Source: Amoebidium appalachense (lineage: Eukaryota; Ichthyosporea). From it: a stretch of DNA of 64,000 nt. Positions 23,090-41,104 of the stretch are shown in pieces. Where the stretch lies: contig CAVNZM010000001.1 in NCBI GenBank assembly GCA_963693365.1, positions 7,006,001-7,070,000 of the forward strand, written 5' to 3'. Position 1 is the first letter of the stretch, and the number at the start of each line of letters is the position of its first letter. The notes under the pieces are model-generated. The model worked only from the letters and a program-made list of their open reading frames with translations. It made no database searches and was not told the origin of the DNA. The translations under genes were made by a program, and so were the position numbers.

Positions 23090-24851
23090 CTACCAATTTT
23101 CTATTGGATTTTCTATTGCACCATTCTCTTTTACGTCATCCCCAGTGGCCAGCTGCCACCATGAGCCAGACTTGCCCAGATCGTACTCGTTTCCCCACTT
23201 CTCAAGAAATTTTATCATATCATCACCGTCTGGTGAGTGCACACAACCCCTACCAATCAGTCCCTGGGACTGCGGGCACAATGCATAATTGCGAGGAACC
23301 ATGCAATGACAGGCAAATCAACTCAACGAGATGGGGGGTGCCGTTTGCAGGGTTTTGTGTCACCAAGTTACTCGTTCCTCTTTGATGCGACTTTGCATTG
23401 TGTGCATTGGTGTACATCCCCAACCCCCCCCCCCCCCCGATTTGGTATATATTTTCTTCCCCCCCCCCCCCCCCCTCCTCCCCAGCCCCGCTGTCCCCCC
23501 CCTCTCCCCCCCTCCCCTCCTCCCTCCCCCCAACCCCCCTCCCCCCAGTCCTACTGCCCCCGCCTCCCCCCCCCCCCCTCCCCCCGAGCCCTTCATCCTC
23601 CTCAACCACCACCACCAGCTGCATCAGACACCGGCTAGTACCCTCTTCTTTGCCACCCTCCCGTCTCCTTGCCCCAGCCTATATGTAAAAGGCCCCTCTC
23701 TTTCTCTCTACTCAACCTTTTCCCAAAATCTCATCACTCCTGCCCACATGTGTATCCTCCTTCCCCCATTGTACCCCTGAGGTTTTCACCGATGATATGT
23801 CTCCCCACCTCCCTCCCCCTTCCCCAGCCCTCCCTCCCCTCACTTGCAAGCTCTAAGCAACTCCCTCCACCCAGCTCCCTTGCCATCCCCTCTTCCCTCC
23901 CCCCTTCCCCCCCCCCCCTCCCCCCCCGGGGCCCAACCTCCCTGCCCAGCTCCTCCCATGACGCCCCTACCTTCCTACCTTCCCCTTAATTTTAAAACCC
24001 GTGGATGATTTTTTTTTCCAACCTAGTACAGGTCCGGTTATATCGCTGTTTATAATTAAGGAAACATACATAGTACTAGTCACTACGATTTATGTTCTTT
24101 AAAGAGAAAGTAAAAGAATAATCCCCCCCCCCCCCCCCCCCCCCTCCCCTCCCCCCCTCTAGAGCTCTACGACGGAAAGTTGATTCAATCCATTTGTGCA
24201 CCAGATCATGATTCCACCCCCTCTTTCCCCCATCGCCACCCACCCACCCACATCCCGGTTCGAAGTTTTCCGAGTATCACTAATTCCAAACCCCGCTTTT
24301 TGGGTAGGTGAAAGGGGGGGGAAGGGGGGGGGGGGGGGGGGGGGGGGGGGGGAGAGGGGGGGGGGGGGGGGGGGGGGGGGGTGGGGGTGGGGGGGGGGGG
24401 GGGGGGGGGGGGGGGAGGGCTGATCATGGGGGGAGGAAGGGGTCCTTGCTTCGGCTATAATAACCATGAAAATAGATTTACTAGATTAGGAAATTTTCTG
24501 GAGGTGCTGTTTTATTTTGGTGTTTGCTCAGTTTGGGAATTCCCCTCCATTGCACCTACACCAGGGTTCATGCTCAGAACCACCTGACTATACTTAGCCA
24601 CTGGCAGCACCCTCTCTCTCTCTCTCTCCCCCCCCCCCCCCCCCCCCCCCCGGCCCCCCACCCCCCCCCCCCCCCCCCCCCCCCCCCGGGGACCCCTTCC
24701 CCCCCCCCCTCCCCCCTTCCCCCCCCCCCCCCCCCCTCCCCCCACTCACCACCACCACCACCACCAGGACCACCACCACGACCACCATCACCACCACCAA
24801 CCTTCAACGGTTACCTCCATTGTGCAATGCTATTTTAAAGTTCCTGCTCAT
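23090..24851 (-). CDS. possible small two-exon gene, about 58 aa
   Basis: Exon 1 runs from an ATG at 24851 to 24815 (37 nt, donor GAG|GTAACC) and exon 2 from 23229 to the TAG at 23090 (140 nt, acceptor CTCACCAG). They join in phase (1 then 2) to give MSRNFKIALHNG followed by DGDDMIKFLEKWGNEYD and a short polar tail. An in-frame stop lies upstream of the ATG. The composition is typical of real protein. The family is unknown. Doubts: the intron is long (1.6 kb) and low-complexity, and a plus-strand frame with good splice sites overlaps exon 2. Confidence 0.33.
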
Positions 24852-26056
24852 AGCAACCCTTGAAGAATCATCCGACTTGTTTCAAAACGCACACAAACAT
24901 ACACACACCACGCGATGGTGGTACGTACCCAGGCACGCACGCACGCGCGCACGCGCGCACGCACACACACACACACGCACACACACACGCACCCACAGCA
25001 CATACTTGTGATCACTACCGTACGGTGTAATCACACACTATGCAACATGCACACTGTCATCATACACGCGTGACCTACAGCCATCCGACACACATGAATG
25101 GGCTCGCGTTTGTGTTGGCACATGTTCATGCACAGCACAAACAACCCAGGAGAGGTACGGCCAGTAGTACGACGGCGCACGGTGGCACAAACGCACATCG
25201 GGCTCCGGATCCGCTCCAATTCATCCCCTTCGAATTCCCGGGATCCCTCGCCCCTCCCCTCCCCAGCCTCCTTCCCTCCCTCTCCTTACCTTCCCGCGAA
25301 CCTTTCCTCTTGGAGAGCCCTGAAAGAGTGTTCCTGCTAGGTACCGGATTGCTCTCGTCGCCGGGTTTCTATTCTATCACGTGAAAGGGGCAGTTGAGTC
25401 TTGCACGTGAAAATTTACAAGATGCGTGTTTAGCCAATCGGAAAAGTCCATATGTGAGCCACTACATGGAGGACGGCAAACAGATTTTACCTCCGCACAG
25501 GCCAAGGACGGTTTGACAAATCATCAACTTTGATACAAGCTAATACAGTAAACACCATTTATCATAACAAAACATATAAATATATATGTTAATATACAAA
25601 AAGTCATATTTGTTCGCGAGTCAAAGGCCTTGCACAGCCATTAGCCTATTGCATACTGTGACGGGGCAAATCCACTCCGAGTCTTACCCATTTTTGTTGG
25701 TGCAAAAATAGCCAATCAGCATTTTTCGCAGCCAACGGTTTTTGTGTCGCGATGGCGGAACTCATATGCATGACCACCGTTGTACTTACAGGTGCACAGA
25801 CTCTGCCACAGAGGCCAAAAAGCAACCACTTGCCCATTTCATGAAAACAAAACTTTAGTGTAATGCACTGTGTAAAAGTCCAAAGATACACCCGACAGAG
25901 TTGAAGGGCCTGTGTACTAAAAAAGTCGTATGCTTCGAATGAACAAGCAAGGGTGGTGGGTTGAAGTTCATTCTAATCGAGGCAACACGTATTAAACCCT
26001 ACAGAAAACACACAGCTATGCACCCATAGGGTCTTTGTTTTTCATTTTGGCAAACC

Positions 26057-31573
<5,517 letters not shown>

Positions 31574-32310
31574 AAGAGTGGTGATTACTCACATGCGAGT
31601 CTCAGAGAAACTAACCGACACTAACAATAACCGACATTACCTCGAAGCAAAACTATAACTTGTGAATAGGACCGTGCTGAATGACCGGCAGCTGTTATGA
31701 TAAAATCTGCATTCACGTGTTTCCCAAATATCTCTATATCATGTACATACCATCAGTCGACAGTCCGGAATGAAGGACAACAGTAATGGTGGGCACCACC
31801 AGTATCAATAATCATAATAAAGCGCACATGGTTTTGTGGAAGGGAGAGGTGGGGTTGTAATGGATGGGTGGGTGGTTATGCTTGTGCTTGTGCGTGTGTG
31901 TGTGTGGATGGAGAGAAGAGGGGGGTTGAGGAGGGGGGGGAGGGGTTAGAATCATCAACAGCTATGAATCACACCCCCAGGCCTTCCAACCCTCACTGAA
32001 ATAAGGCCGGGTAGCTGGGTAGCTGTGGTTGCGTTGTCCTTGGGTATTCCCTTTTTGGATGTGTACACAGTCATGCACACAGGTCCTGGGAGAAGGGGCC
32101 CCCCGGGGGGGGGGGGGGGGGGGTTTGAATGCGTCAAAAAGTACGAAGTACACAAGAACAAACGGCCCACGATGCAGAATGCAAGCCATACATAAAGAGT
32201 ATGCATAATAAGCAGAGCCCATCCTCAGGGGGGGCCCACGTCATCCACAGTACCCGAGTTTCGACCTATTCCCCTCGTTAACGAAACCCAACTCAGATAC
32301 TGTTTCACTT

Positions 32311-32353
<43 letters not shown>

Positions 32354-33506
32354 AGGGGGGCAAATATGGATTTCGAAGTAACGACGTGGGAAGGGAGGGG
32401 GAGGGAGGGAGGGAGGGGGGGGGGGGGGGGGGGGGGAGGGGAGGGGGAGGGGGGGAGGGGGGAGGAGGGAGTACTGACACACGCACACATGCAATGCCCA
32501 TGAACAAAAGCACACACACACAATCACACAAAGTGGCAGCATGCTGAGCCTCACATGTATACACTCCCTTCCGAACAAAACATAAAATCATAGGCACATG
32601 TTGAAAAACACCACGGCTGTGGAGCTCTGTGGGCAGACATATTCGGTAACCCTCATTTTTATTTGCTTACTACATACATAAAACCACGTATACTTGGTAG
32701 TCTCGGTGTGTGGATGTACACGTGGGTGAAATATGTGTGCACATACCGGGGCATATGTGTGTGCGCAGGCGTGTGCACGTGTGGATGTGTCTGTGTTGGC
32801 GCAGGGGTACGTGTGAATATGGAGCGCACGAAGGCCAGATTTACAAGGAATGTATATATGCTCTGTTTTACTCATAATCATTCAGAAACAAAGAACGCAA
32901 TTCGTATGCACTTCGAAAAGTACCAGGATAATGGCTGGATATTGCTTGTAACATGAACTTGCTGTCTATTCGCACCAGGAAAAGTGTAGCAAACTTCTAG
33001 GCCACGTAACCTATACAGAGGTGTCTCCTCTCCATTTTCATTCTTTGGTCGAATATTCTCAGTTTGTGTCGTCTTTAACCTAGGGTCCTGAGGGAGTTAG
33101 GAGGAGTTAGCATCGAATATATTGCCATTTATACGAACGAACCAGAGACCAAAAGAAGACGTACACATAGGCACGAGTGTTGACGGCTGGCAAAAGCAAA
33201 GAGAAACTCCCGTCCATGCGCATCAAGCCGAAGTCACAGCCCAACATGCAAAAACACGGCACACAAAACACTGGGAAAAAGCATCTCAGGCATACACTGT
33301 GTGCGCACCTGGCAAGAAAAGAGTATGTGGGTGGCAGTAATGGTGGTAATGGATGGGTCTTCGTGGTGTAGAGGAGGGAAGGGGTTGGGTGGGGTGGGGT
33401 GGGGGGGTGGGGGGAGGGGGAGATTGGTAGTGGTGGAAGTGGATTGGGTGGTGGTGGTGGTAGTGTGTGTCTGTGTCTGTGTGTTTGTGTGTGTATGTGT
33501 GTGTGT

Positions 33507-33550
<44 letters not shown>

Positions 33551-33785
33551 ATGGGGACGTGGGGCTTACACAATGGTTGTGTTCTGAGGAGATATGAATA
33601 ATATCGTGCCACAACAACCACCTATGACCACCATATCGTCTGCCCAACTAAAATTTCCCGCGGGCGGAAGAGGGGGGGGGATTAGACGTTTAGGGGGGGG
33701 GGGGGGGGGGGGGCACGACATGCCATAATCTACAGACAGGCCAACGCGGGCACCCATCATCGCGGGACTTTTCTCAAACAAAACC
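31574..33785. other. convergent 3' spacer between subtilase 2 and the KCMF1-like gene
   Basis: Both genes end into this spacer. AATAATCATAATAAAG near 31807 may hold the subtilase 2 poly(A) signal (AATAAA-like). G-runs at 32110-32130, 32317-32352, 32416-32440 and 33509-33549, and (GT)n near 32700-32800 and 33470-33510. No gene recognised. Confidence 0.65.
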
Positions 33786-33943
33786 TTACACACGAAGCAA
33801 ATGAACCCAATAAATGGGCAGGTCAGAGATATTTGAACCCATAATCCCTAAGGAGAGGCTTGGAGGGATGGGGGGAGATAAAAAAAAAGATGAGAGATGG
33901 TGGTGCTGGTGCTGGTAGTGGTGGTGGTGGTGGTGGTGTGTAT

Positions 33944-33974
<31 letters not shown>

Positions 33975-33983
33975 GGGGGGGGT

Positions 33984-34032
<49 letters not shown>

Positions 34033-35838
34033 GTTACAGCACGTACTTGGTACGAGTGTAGACATGAGCAGCTCTGAGACGAACAAAGACCTGTCTGTCT
34101 CCGTTGATGCCTGTCTCTGCCTCTCCTCCTCCCCCTCACTCAACACTGCACCGGCAGGCCCCTCGTCTGCTGCTACCCCCTGTGTTTTTCGGCCGTTTCC
34201 TTCTGTCTTCTTGTGTTTGCTGCGTAATCGGCTCCTTGGATCCTGTATGGAAAAGAAAGACCATGGAAATAACGTTAGCCAAAAGCTAAACACGCTACAG
34301 TGCTTGCACCGACTACCTGAACCAATCGGTTTTTTGCAGTCATATGATTGGCCGGCAATGGGAAATCTATATAGCAATCGTTTTTGCTTTGCTCAGAAAT
34401 TGACTGTTCAGAGTCAAACCGCCAACCAATCGCATCCCAAAGCCTTGCTTTGCACCGATTGGTTCAGAAGTTAGCGCAAGCACTGTAGCTTAATGAAAAA
34501 GGAGACAAAACGTAAAACTAAACAGCAGCAAGAGCTGAACAAAACGCTGAAAAAAGAGAAAAAGAGCGAGGAAAAAAGGCCAGAAGCCAAGTCCCTTTAC
34601 TTGTTACTGCCTTGCCCTGCTGCCTGCCACTTCACTACTTTCGTCCCCTCCACCCCCCTCCCCTCCCCCCCCCTCCTCCCCCAAAGAGACCCCCCCCCCC
34701 CCCCCCCCCCCCTCTCTCTCTCTCTCTCTCTGAATGAATGATGGAAATAAGAACATGCAAGACTAGTTGACAGGCGCACAGCCCAAACTCTGGGCAAGGG
34801 TGTTGTAGTGGTCAGGCAGTGAAGGTCGACTCCATGTGTGTGTGTGTGTGTGTGCATGTGGTGGTGGTGGTGGTGGTGGCGATGCGGGGCAAATGGGGGG
34901 GGGGGGGGGGAGGGGGGGGGGTAGCGCAAGCTGGTAAGTCGTGTGTCTGTAAGCATGAGGTTCGTGCAATTGTGCATGCTCCATTGTTCGTACCAAGGAG
35001 AGATATGCGTTTAGTGGTTATGGTTCGTACCAAGGAGAGATATGCGTTTAGTGGTTATGGTTCGTACCAAGGAGAGATATGCGTTTAGTGGTTATGGTTC
35101 GTACCAAGGAGAGATATGCGTTTAGTGGTTATGGTTCGTACCAAGGATGTGTCAGATAGACCCGAGGACTCCTCTGGTGCCGCACCGTCTCCAGATGACC
35201 GGCTGTCCTGGGAGTCTCGCCTGCACCCCCTTTCATTAGCCCCAACACAACAAACCTACACTAAAAGGGTTAGGAAAATGGAATGTTACTTTTGGTATCG
35301 GGAGAGCAACAGAAATGCAAGGGATGCAGCAGTGGAAAAATGGACCTTCGAATTATTGCAGTCTCTGTCTTGCATGAAAAAAGGAGGCGGGAAAGGGAAC
35401 AACCATGGTATACAGTAGGCAGGCAATTCTCAAACCGGATAACAAAGGTGCATTCTTAGCACAAGGAGCTCTTTCCGTCTATTTTTTTACATATCATGTA
35501 TGTGCGCGTGAACTGCATGAAAAAGTCATAGATAAACACACACACATTATGCAAAGGGAGGCGCCATTTACCTTTGCCTTCCATCTCTTGCCCCCGCAGC
35601 AGCATTTGGACCCCCCTCCAAATTGGCAGAGGGGGGGTTCATGAGTTGGGCCACCAGGGTAGTTAGCTGGGAAAGATTTGAATTTTCACTGGGGTCTCTG
35701 GGTGCAACCCCCCCCCGCCTGCCGGTATGAGTCCCGATATGACCGGTAGAATGGGTCACTCCCGGTGCTGTAGGACGGATCGAGAGATTGATCCCAGTCG
35801 TCTTCATCCTGTGTTTTGTGTGCACATGTGTGTGTGTG

Positions 35839-35905
<67 letters not shown>

Positions 35906-35931
35906 TGTGTATGTGTGTGTGTGTGTTTGTG

Positions 35932-35990
<59 letters not shown>

Positions 35991-36229
35991 GCGTATGTGT
36001 GCATGCGTGTGTGAGAAAATAATGAGGATTTCCTCACGTGTGATTGTAATTTATGCCTTAGTATGCTGGTGTGTCTGTTACTACGAGGATGTGTGACTAT
36101 GTGAGGGGGGATGGACCGAGGGCAACAGCCGAACAAAGGGAACATGAAGCATATGTGAAGATGGGCAAGTGTCGTCCTTGGGTGGGCGTAAATCGAAGAC
36201 ATGCCTGTGTGGTGCGTGGGGCGAGGACC

Positions 36230-36265
<36 letters not shown>

Positions 36266-37306
36266 ACACACACATCCTTCAATGCCAACAATAAGTGCTT
36301 GTACACGTATACGCATGGGCACTATAGTGCTTGTGTGCTAGTGTTGAATGCATCTACAATCGCCAATTAATCACATGAAAGACATCATATTGTGCTAAAC
36401 AGCCGAAAAATACACACAAACAAATGGACGGTGCAAAACCACAAGAGGAACATGTTAAAGAAACACCAAGAAGTCTACACAGATCAGGTGTATGTGTTAA
36501 AGAAACACCCCGACAACCGCACAAGTAAGGTGCAGGTTTTTAAAGAGACACTCACCATATCATAACCCATGCCGTCATCATACTGCATCAATCCAAGCGC
36601 CTGTGCTGCCAGAGAAGATGCCCCCCCACCCCCCAACCCAAACATTGAACCCCCCCCACCCGCACCTCCAGCCCCCCCAACACCCCCCCCCACTCCCACC
36701 CCCCCCACCTCCACTCCCACCCCCAAACGCCCCTGCCCCACCGGCCCGAGTCATAATATCGAGAGCCGTTGCGTCAAATACCGCACCACCCCCCCTCTGT
36801 GAGATATACTGAAGTATATCCAAAAATCCATCTGGCGACATATCGCTCCCCCCACTGTTTCGCTGTGTCGCACCCGAGCCGAAGGAAAAACCCCCGGCGC
36901 CGGTGTATCGTGAGCTTGATCCAGCAGTAGTGGTGGTGGTGGTCATTCGGTTGGTCTTTGGTCGTGCCCTGTGTGGCAAGAAGGGTAGAGGGTGAGAACG
37001 GCTGGTGAGTGGGTTGTGTTTAGGCTGTTTTGTGTCGACAGAAAAATGGCCCATCCACACAGGGAGACATGAAAGTACAATGTAGGAAATATCGAGGGTT
37101 GATCGGGGTTTTTTGTTTTGATTGGGGGGGGAGAGGAGGGGAAGGGGGGAGGGGGGGGGGGGAAGTGGGACACAGATAGTGCAACTACACGATGAGAAAA
37201 ACGGTGAAGGACACACGATGAATCATGGCAGACAAAAGCAACCACGCAAGTATGCCTCAAACAAAACGCAGCATGCAACATCAGCAAAGCCCAACAGAGC
37301 TTGGGG

Positions 37307-37340
<34 letters not shown>

Positions 37341-38742
37341 GGGGCAGGCAGAATAGGGGGCAATTGCACCCACAACCCGTATCAACTGATCCCATTATGT
37401 AGGACGTACGTTTGCTCTACCACACATCTTAATGATTGATGGGCACATAAATAAAAATGACATCAAACACCAATATCCACCATCCTAAGCTACTCTTCCG
37501 GTGGCCCCATTTGACACCATTCTTAGTCTTCAACACACTCAGTAATACTCTAAATTGGCCATCACGGTCTGCTATTGTAGACTACTCCAGACTACATATA
37601 CGCACCTGACCGTGTCCTTGTGTCTGCCTCTCAGGTGGCCGGGAAAGTCAGACACGTAGCAGCTTTGGCTGTAGCTGGGTCGGCACGCACAGATCGGACA
37701 ATTAACCTAATGAGATTAAAAGTAACCCACCAATGAGTCGGCAGAGATAAAAACAAACCCATCAATGGATTATCAGAAACAAAAACTAACCAACCAATGA
37801 GTTATCAGAGATAAAAACCAACCCACCAATGAATCAGTGGTGAAAAAACAAATCCAGGCATAAGCAGGATCAAGTATAGGTTCTGCAGAGATTAAAAAAT
37901 GCAACCCATTGATCAATAAACCGGAATAAAAGTCTAAATCTCCTAGGCATTGTGAAAACTGGCTTTTGCGGTCTTCCTCTCCTTCCCCCCCCCCCCCCCC
38001 CCCCTTCCCTCCTTTTTTTTCTCCCTTCTTTCTATTTTTCTTTTGTGTGAGGAGAGAGAGAGAGAGAGAGAGAGTGTGTGTGTGTGTGGGGGTGGGGGGG
38101 GGGAACCAACCTGTGGAGGTAGAGAATCTTCTTCTCCAGATGCAACATGCTCCTCTACGTGCTCCTTCAGTGCACTCTCTGGGCATGCAGGGGGGGAGAG
38201 AAGGGGGGGGGGGGGATGTTAGAGAGGCACAAACGCATCAAACACCGGTCCGCATGCAGACGGACACACACAAGTACACCAACCCACACACGTATCACAT
38301 ACCCCCAAATGCACAGGAAGAAGGGGGGGGGGGGGGGGGGGGGGGGGGGGAGGGGGGAAACAAGGACGGGGAAAAAGCAGAAAAGCAAAATGAGCCTCTC
38401 AAAGTGCAGGGAGAAGGGGGAGGCGAGAGCAAGTAGGAGAGAGGGAGAGGGAGGGGGGCAGGAAGAGGGGGAGGGGGAAGGGGGGGAAGAGAGAGAGGGA
38501 GAGGAGAAAGAGAGAGGAGAGGGAGAGGGAGGACGTAGATGGGATGGTCGGTCCTTGTTTATTCCCTCTCTCTCTCTCCCCCCCCCCCCCCCCCCCCCCC
38601 CCCCCACCACTACCTTTCTCCCCCCCATCCCCTATTTCCCCTCCCCCCCATTCCCCCCCCCCCCCCCCCCCCTTCCCCGTTCCTCTCTCTCTCTCCATCC
38701 CCCCCCCCCCCCCCCCCCCCCCGGCCCTCCCTATCCCCACCA

Positions 38743-38779
<37 letters not shown>

Positions 38780-39052
38780 TGCACGAAAAAGAAAAGAAAA
38801 AGGAGAAGAAGAAGGAAAAAAAGAAAAAACGAAAGAAAGAGAACCCCACTCCTCTGTTGTTGTGGGCAAAAGAAGAGTGGGGCGGGAGAAGGGAGGGGAT
38901 GGGGGAGACAACCAACCTGTAAAGCCCATCTGTGCGCAGTAAGGGCATGTGTATGTCTGGTACTCGGCAGAGTATGGGTCCCCCCCACCTGCACACACAC
39001 ACCCAGCAAATCAGTGTGGGTGCAACATCCCTATTCCCGTTGTGTCCCTTGT

Positions 39053-39089
<37 letters not shown>

Positions 39090-39212
39090 TTCCCCCCACC
39101 CCCCTTCCCCCCTTACCACTCCTACATGCTTGAACAGAGACCATCACCAGAGCCTCCACAAAATAACTGGTTGTGACTGTTAAACCTCTCGGCTGTAGCT
39201 TATTTTTTTTTT

Positions 39213-39253
<41 letters not shown>

Positions 39254-39492
39254 GTAGAGACGTGTATGCCTGGATGCCTGGACGTGCCTGTGTTTGCGGG
39301 TGTATGTGCCTGTGTTTGCGGGTGTATGTGCCTGTGTTTGCGGGTGTATGTGCCTGTGTTTGCGGGTGTATGTGCCTGTGTGCGTGTACGTGCGTGCGCG
39401 CGCGTCCTCAGGCTGGGTACCGGTGTGTGGGTATGTGAGCGCTTGTGTGTGTCGGTGTGTGTGTGATTGTGTGTGCCTCTAGGCTGGGTACC

Positions 39493-39590
<98 letters not shown>

Positions 39591-39656
39591 TGTGTGTGTG
39601 TAGCGTTGCAACCCCTCCTCCGCCCCTCCCCCCTTCCAAAAAAAAAAGAAACCCTA

Positions 39657-39725
<69 letters not shown>

Positions 39726-39875
39726 GGGAGGGGGAAAACAAGGCGGGGAGGGGGAACCTAACCTAAATCAAAAAAAGCAACCTCACACAGTAAACACGAA
39801 GAAGACCCCTCCCCCTCCCCCCTCCCCCCCCCCCCCCTCTCCCCAAACGCACACACATCCTCCCGCCCCTTCACA

Positions 39876-39909
<34 letters not shown>

Positions 39910-40472
39910 TTCACGTATAGTCACCAACTGCGAGAACGCACGCACATAAAACAACAAGAAAAAACAACACCAACACGCACACACACACATCCCCCTCACC
40001 CCCAAAGTAGAGCTCATAGTCAGCCGGGCATATGATGGACTGCATGGGGTGGCTGGCCTGGTGCTGGTCTGTGGTGAATCCTCTCAGGCAGCAGGAGTGG
40101 CATAGGTCAAAGTTGTAGCACGCAAGGCACTTGTGACGTATTCCTACAGGGCGGGAATATGAGAATATGGGTGCGAATACAAGCGTGAATAGGCGTGTCA
40201 GGTAATAAATGGGTGAATATGCGTGTGTATGGGTGTCAATACAAGGGTGATAAAGGTGTGCAAGGTAATGAAAGGGTGAATATATGTGTGGATATGGGTG
40301 TGAACACTACTGTGGCCATGGGTGTGAATAAAAGGTTGATATGGGTGTGTGTGAAAATGAATGAAACGTGCTGGTTGAATATGCGTGTAATTGCGCCTTG
40401 GAAGTGTGTGTTGATTGGGAGTGGGAATATGCCTCAAATATGCAGTTGAATGTCCATATGAATATGATGTAA

Positions 40473-40555
<83 letters not shown>

Positions 40556-41073
40556 ATGCTCAAGCATTGGGGGTAGAAGGGGAAGGGGCTTTAGGGGATA
40601 GGGGGGTATAGTTAGAACTACACAGCAGCAAGTACAAACTCACTGAAGACACCATAAAGGGTGGGTGGGTGGGTGGGGGGGGGGGGTGAGATGCGTGTGT
40701 GAGTGAGTGAGTGAATCAGTAAGTGAGTGAGTGAGTGTGTGTGTGTGTGTGTGTTCTGCGTGTGTATGTGTGTGTGTGTGTGCGCGCGCACGTGTGTGTG
40801 TGTGTCGCGTATGTGTGTGTGTGTGTGTGCGCGTGCGTGCGCGCTGGGGCGTGTAGTGTGCGGGTATGCATGCATGTAGTGTTGGCAGGGCCGGGGGGGG
40901 GGGGGAGGGGGGAGGCGGCTGGAGGGAGGGGAGGGGAGGGGGGGGGGAGAGAGAGAGAGAGAGAGAGACCAATGCACAGTAGGAAGTACAAATACAAAAA
41001 CAACATGCTTTTTACGTGGTAAAAGACGGGTGTGAAAAAGCAAGGGAAAGGGGGCGTGAGAGGGAGCCGGTGT

Positions 41074-41104
<31 letters not shown>

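Larger units (their letters stand above)
22247..26056. other. C-rich spacer between the TRIM and subtilase 2
   Basis: Dominated by plus-strand C-runs (22345-22375, 22471-22490, 22816-22850, 24631-24687, 24720-24736) with G-runs at 24318-24418, a GA-free (CA)n patch about 24960-24990, and a CCAAT-bearing region (25435, 25712) upstream of the second subtilase. Weak candidate exons are listed separately. Otherwise no gene seen. Confidence 0.6.

Noticed and set aside
33566-33793. Minus-strand frame with FEKSPAMMGARVGL as the last KCMF1 exon
   Set aside because: Joining it to exon 9 gives an immediate stop in the required phase. The exon at 33847-33786 joins in phase and ends with its own stop.
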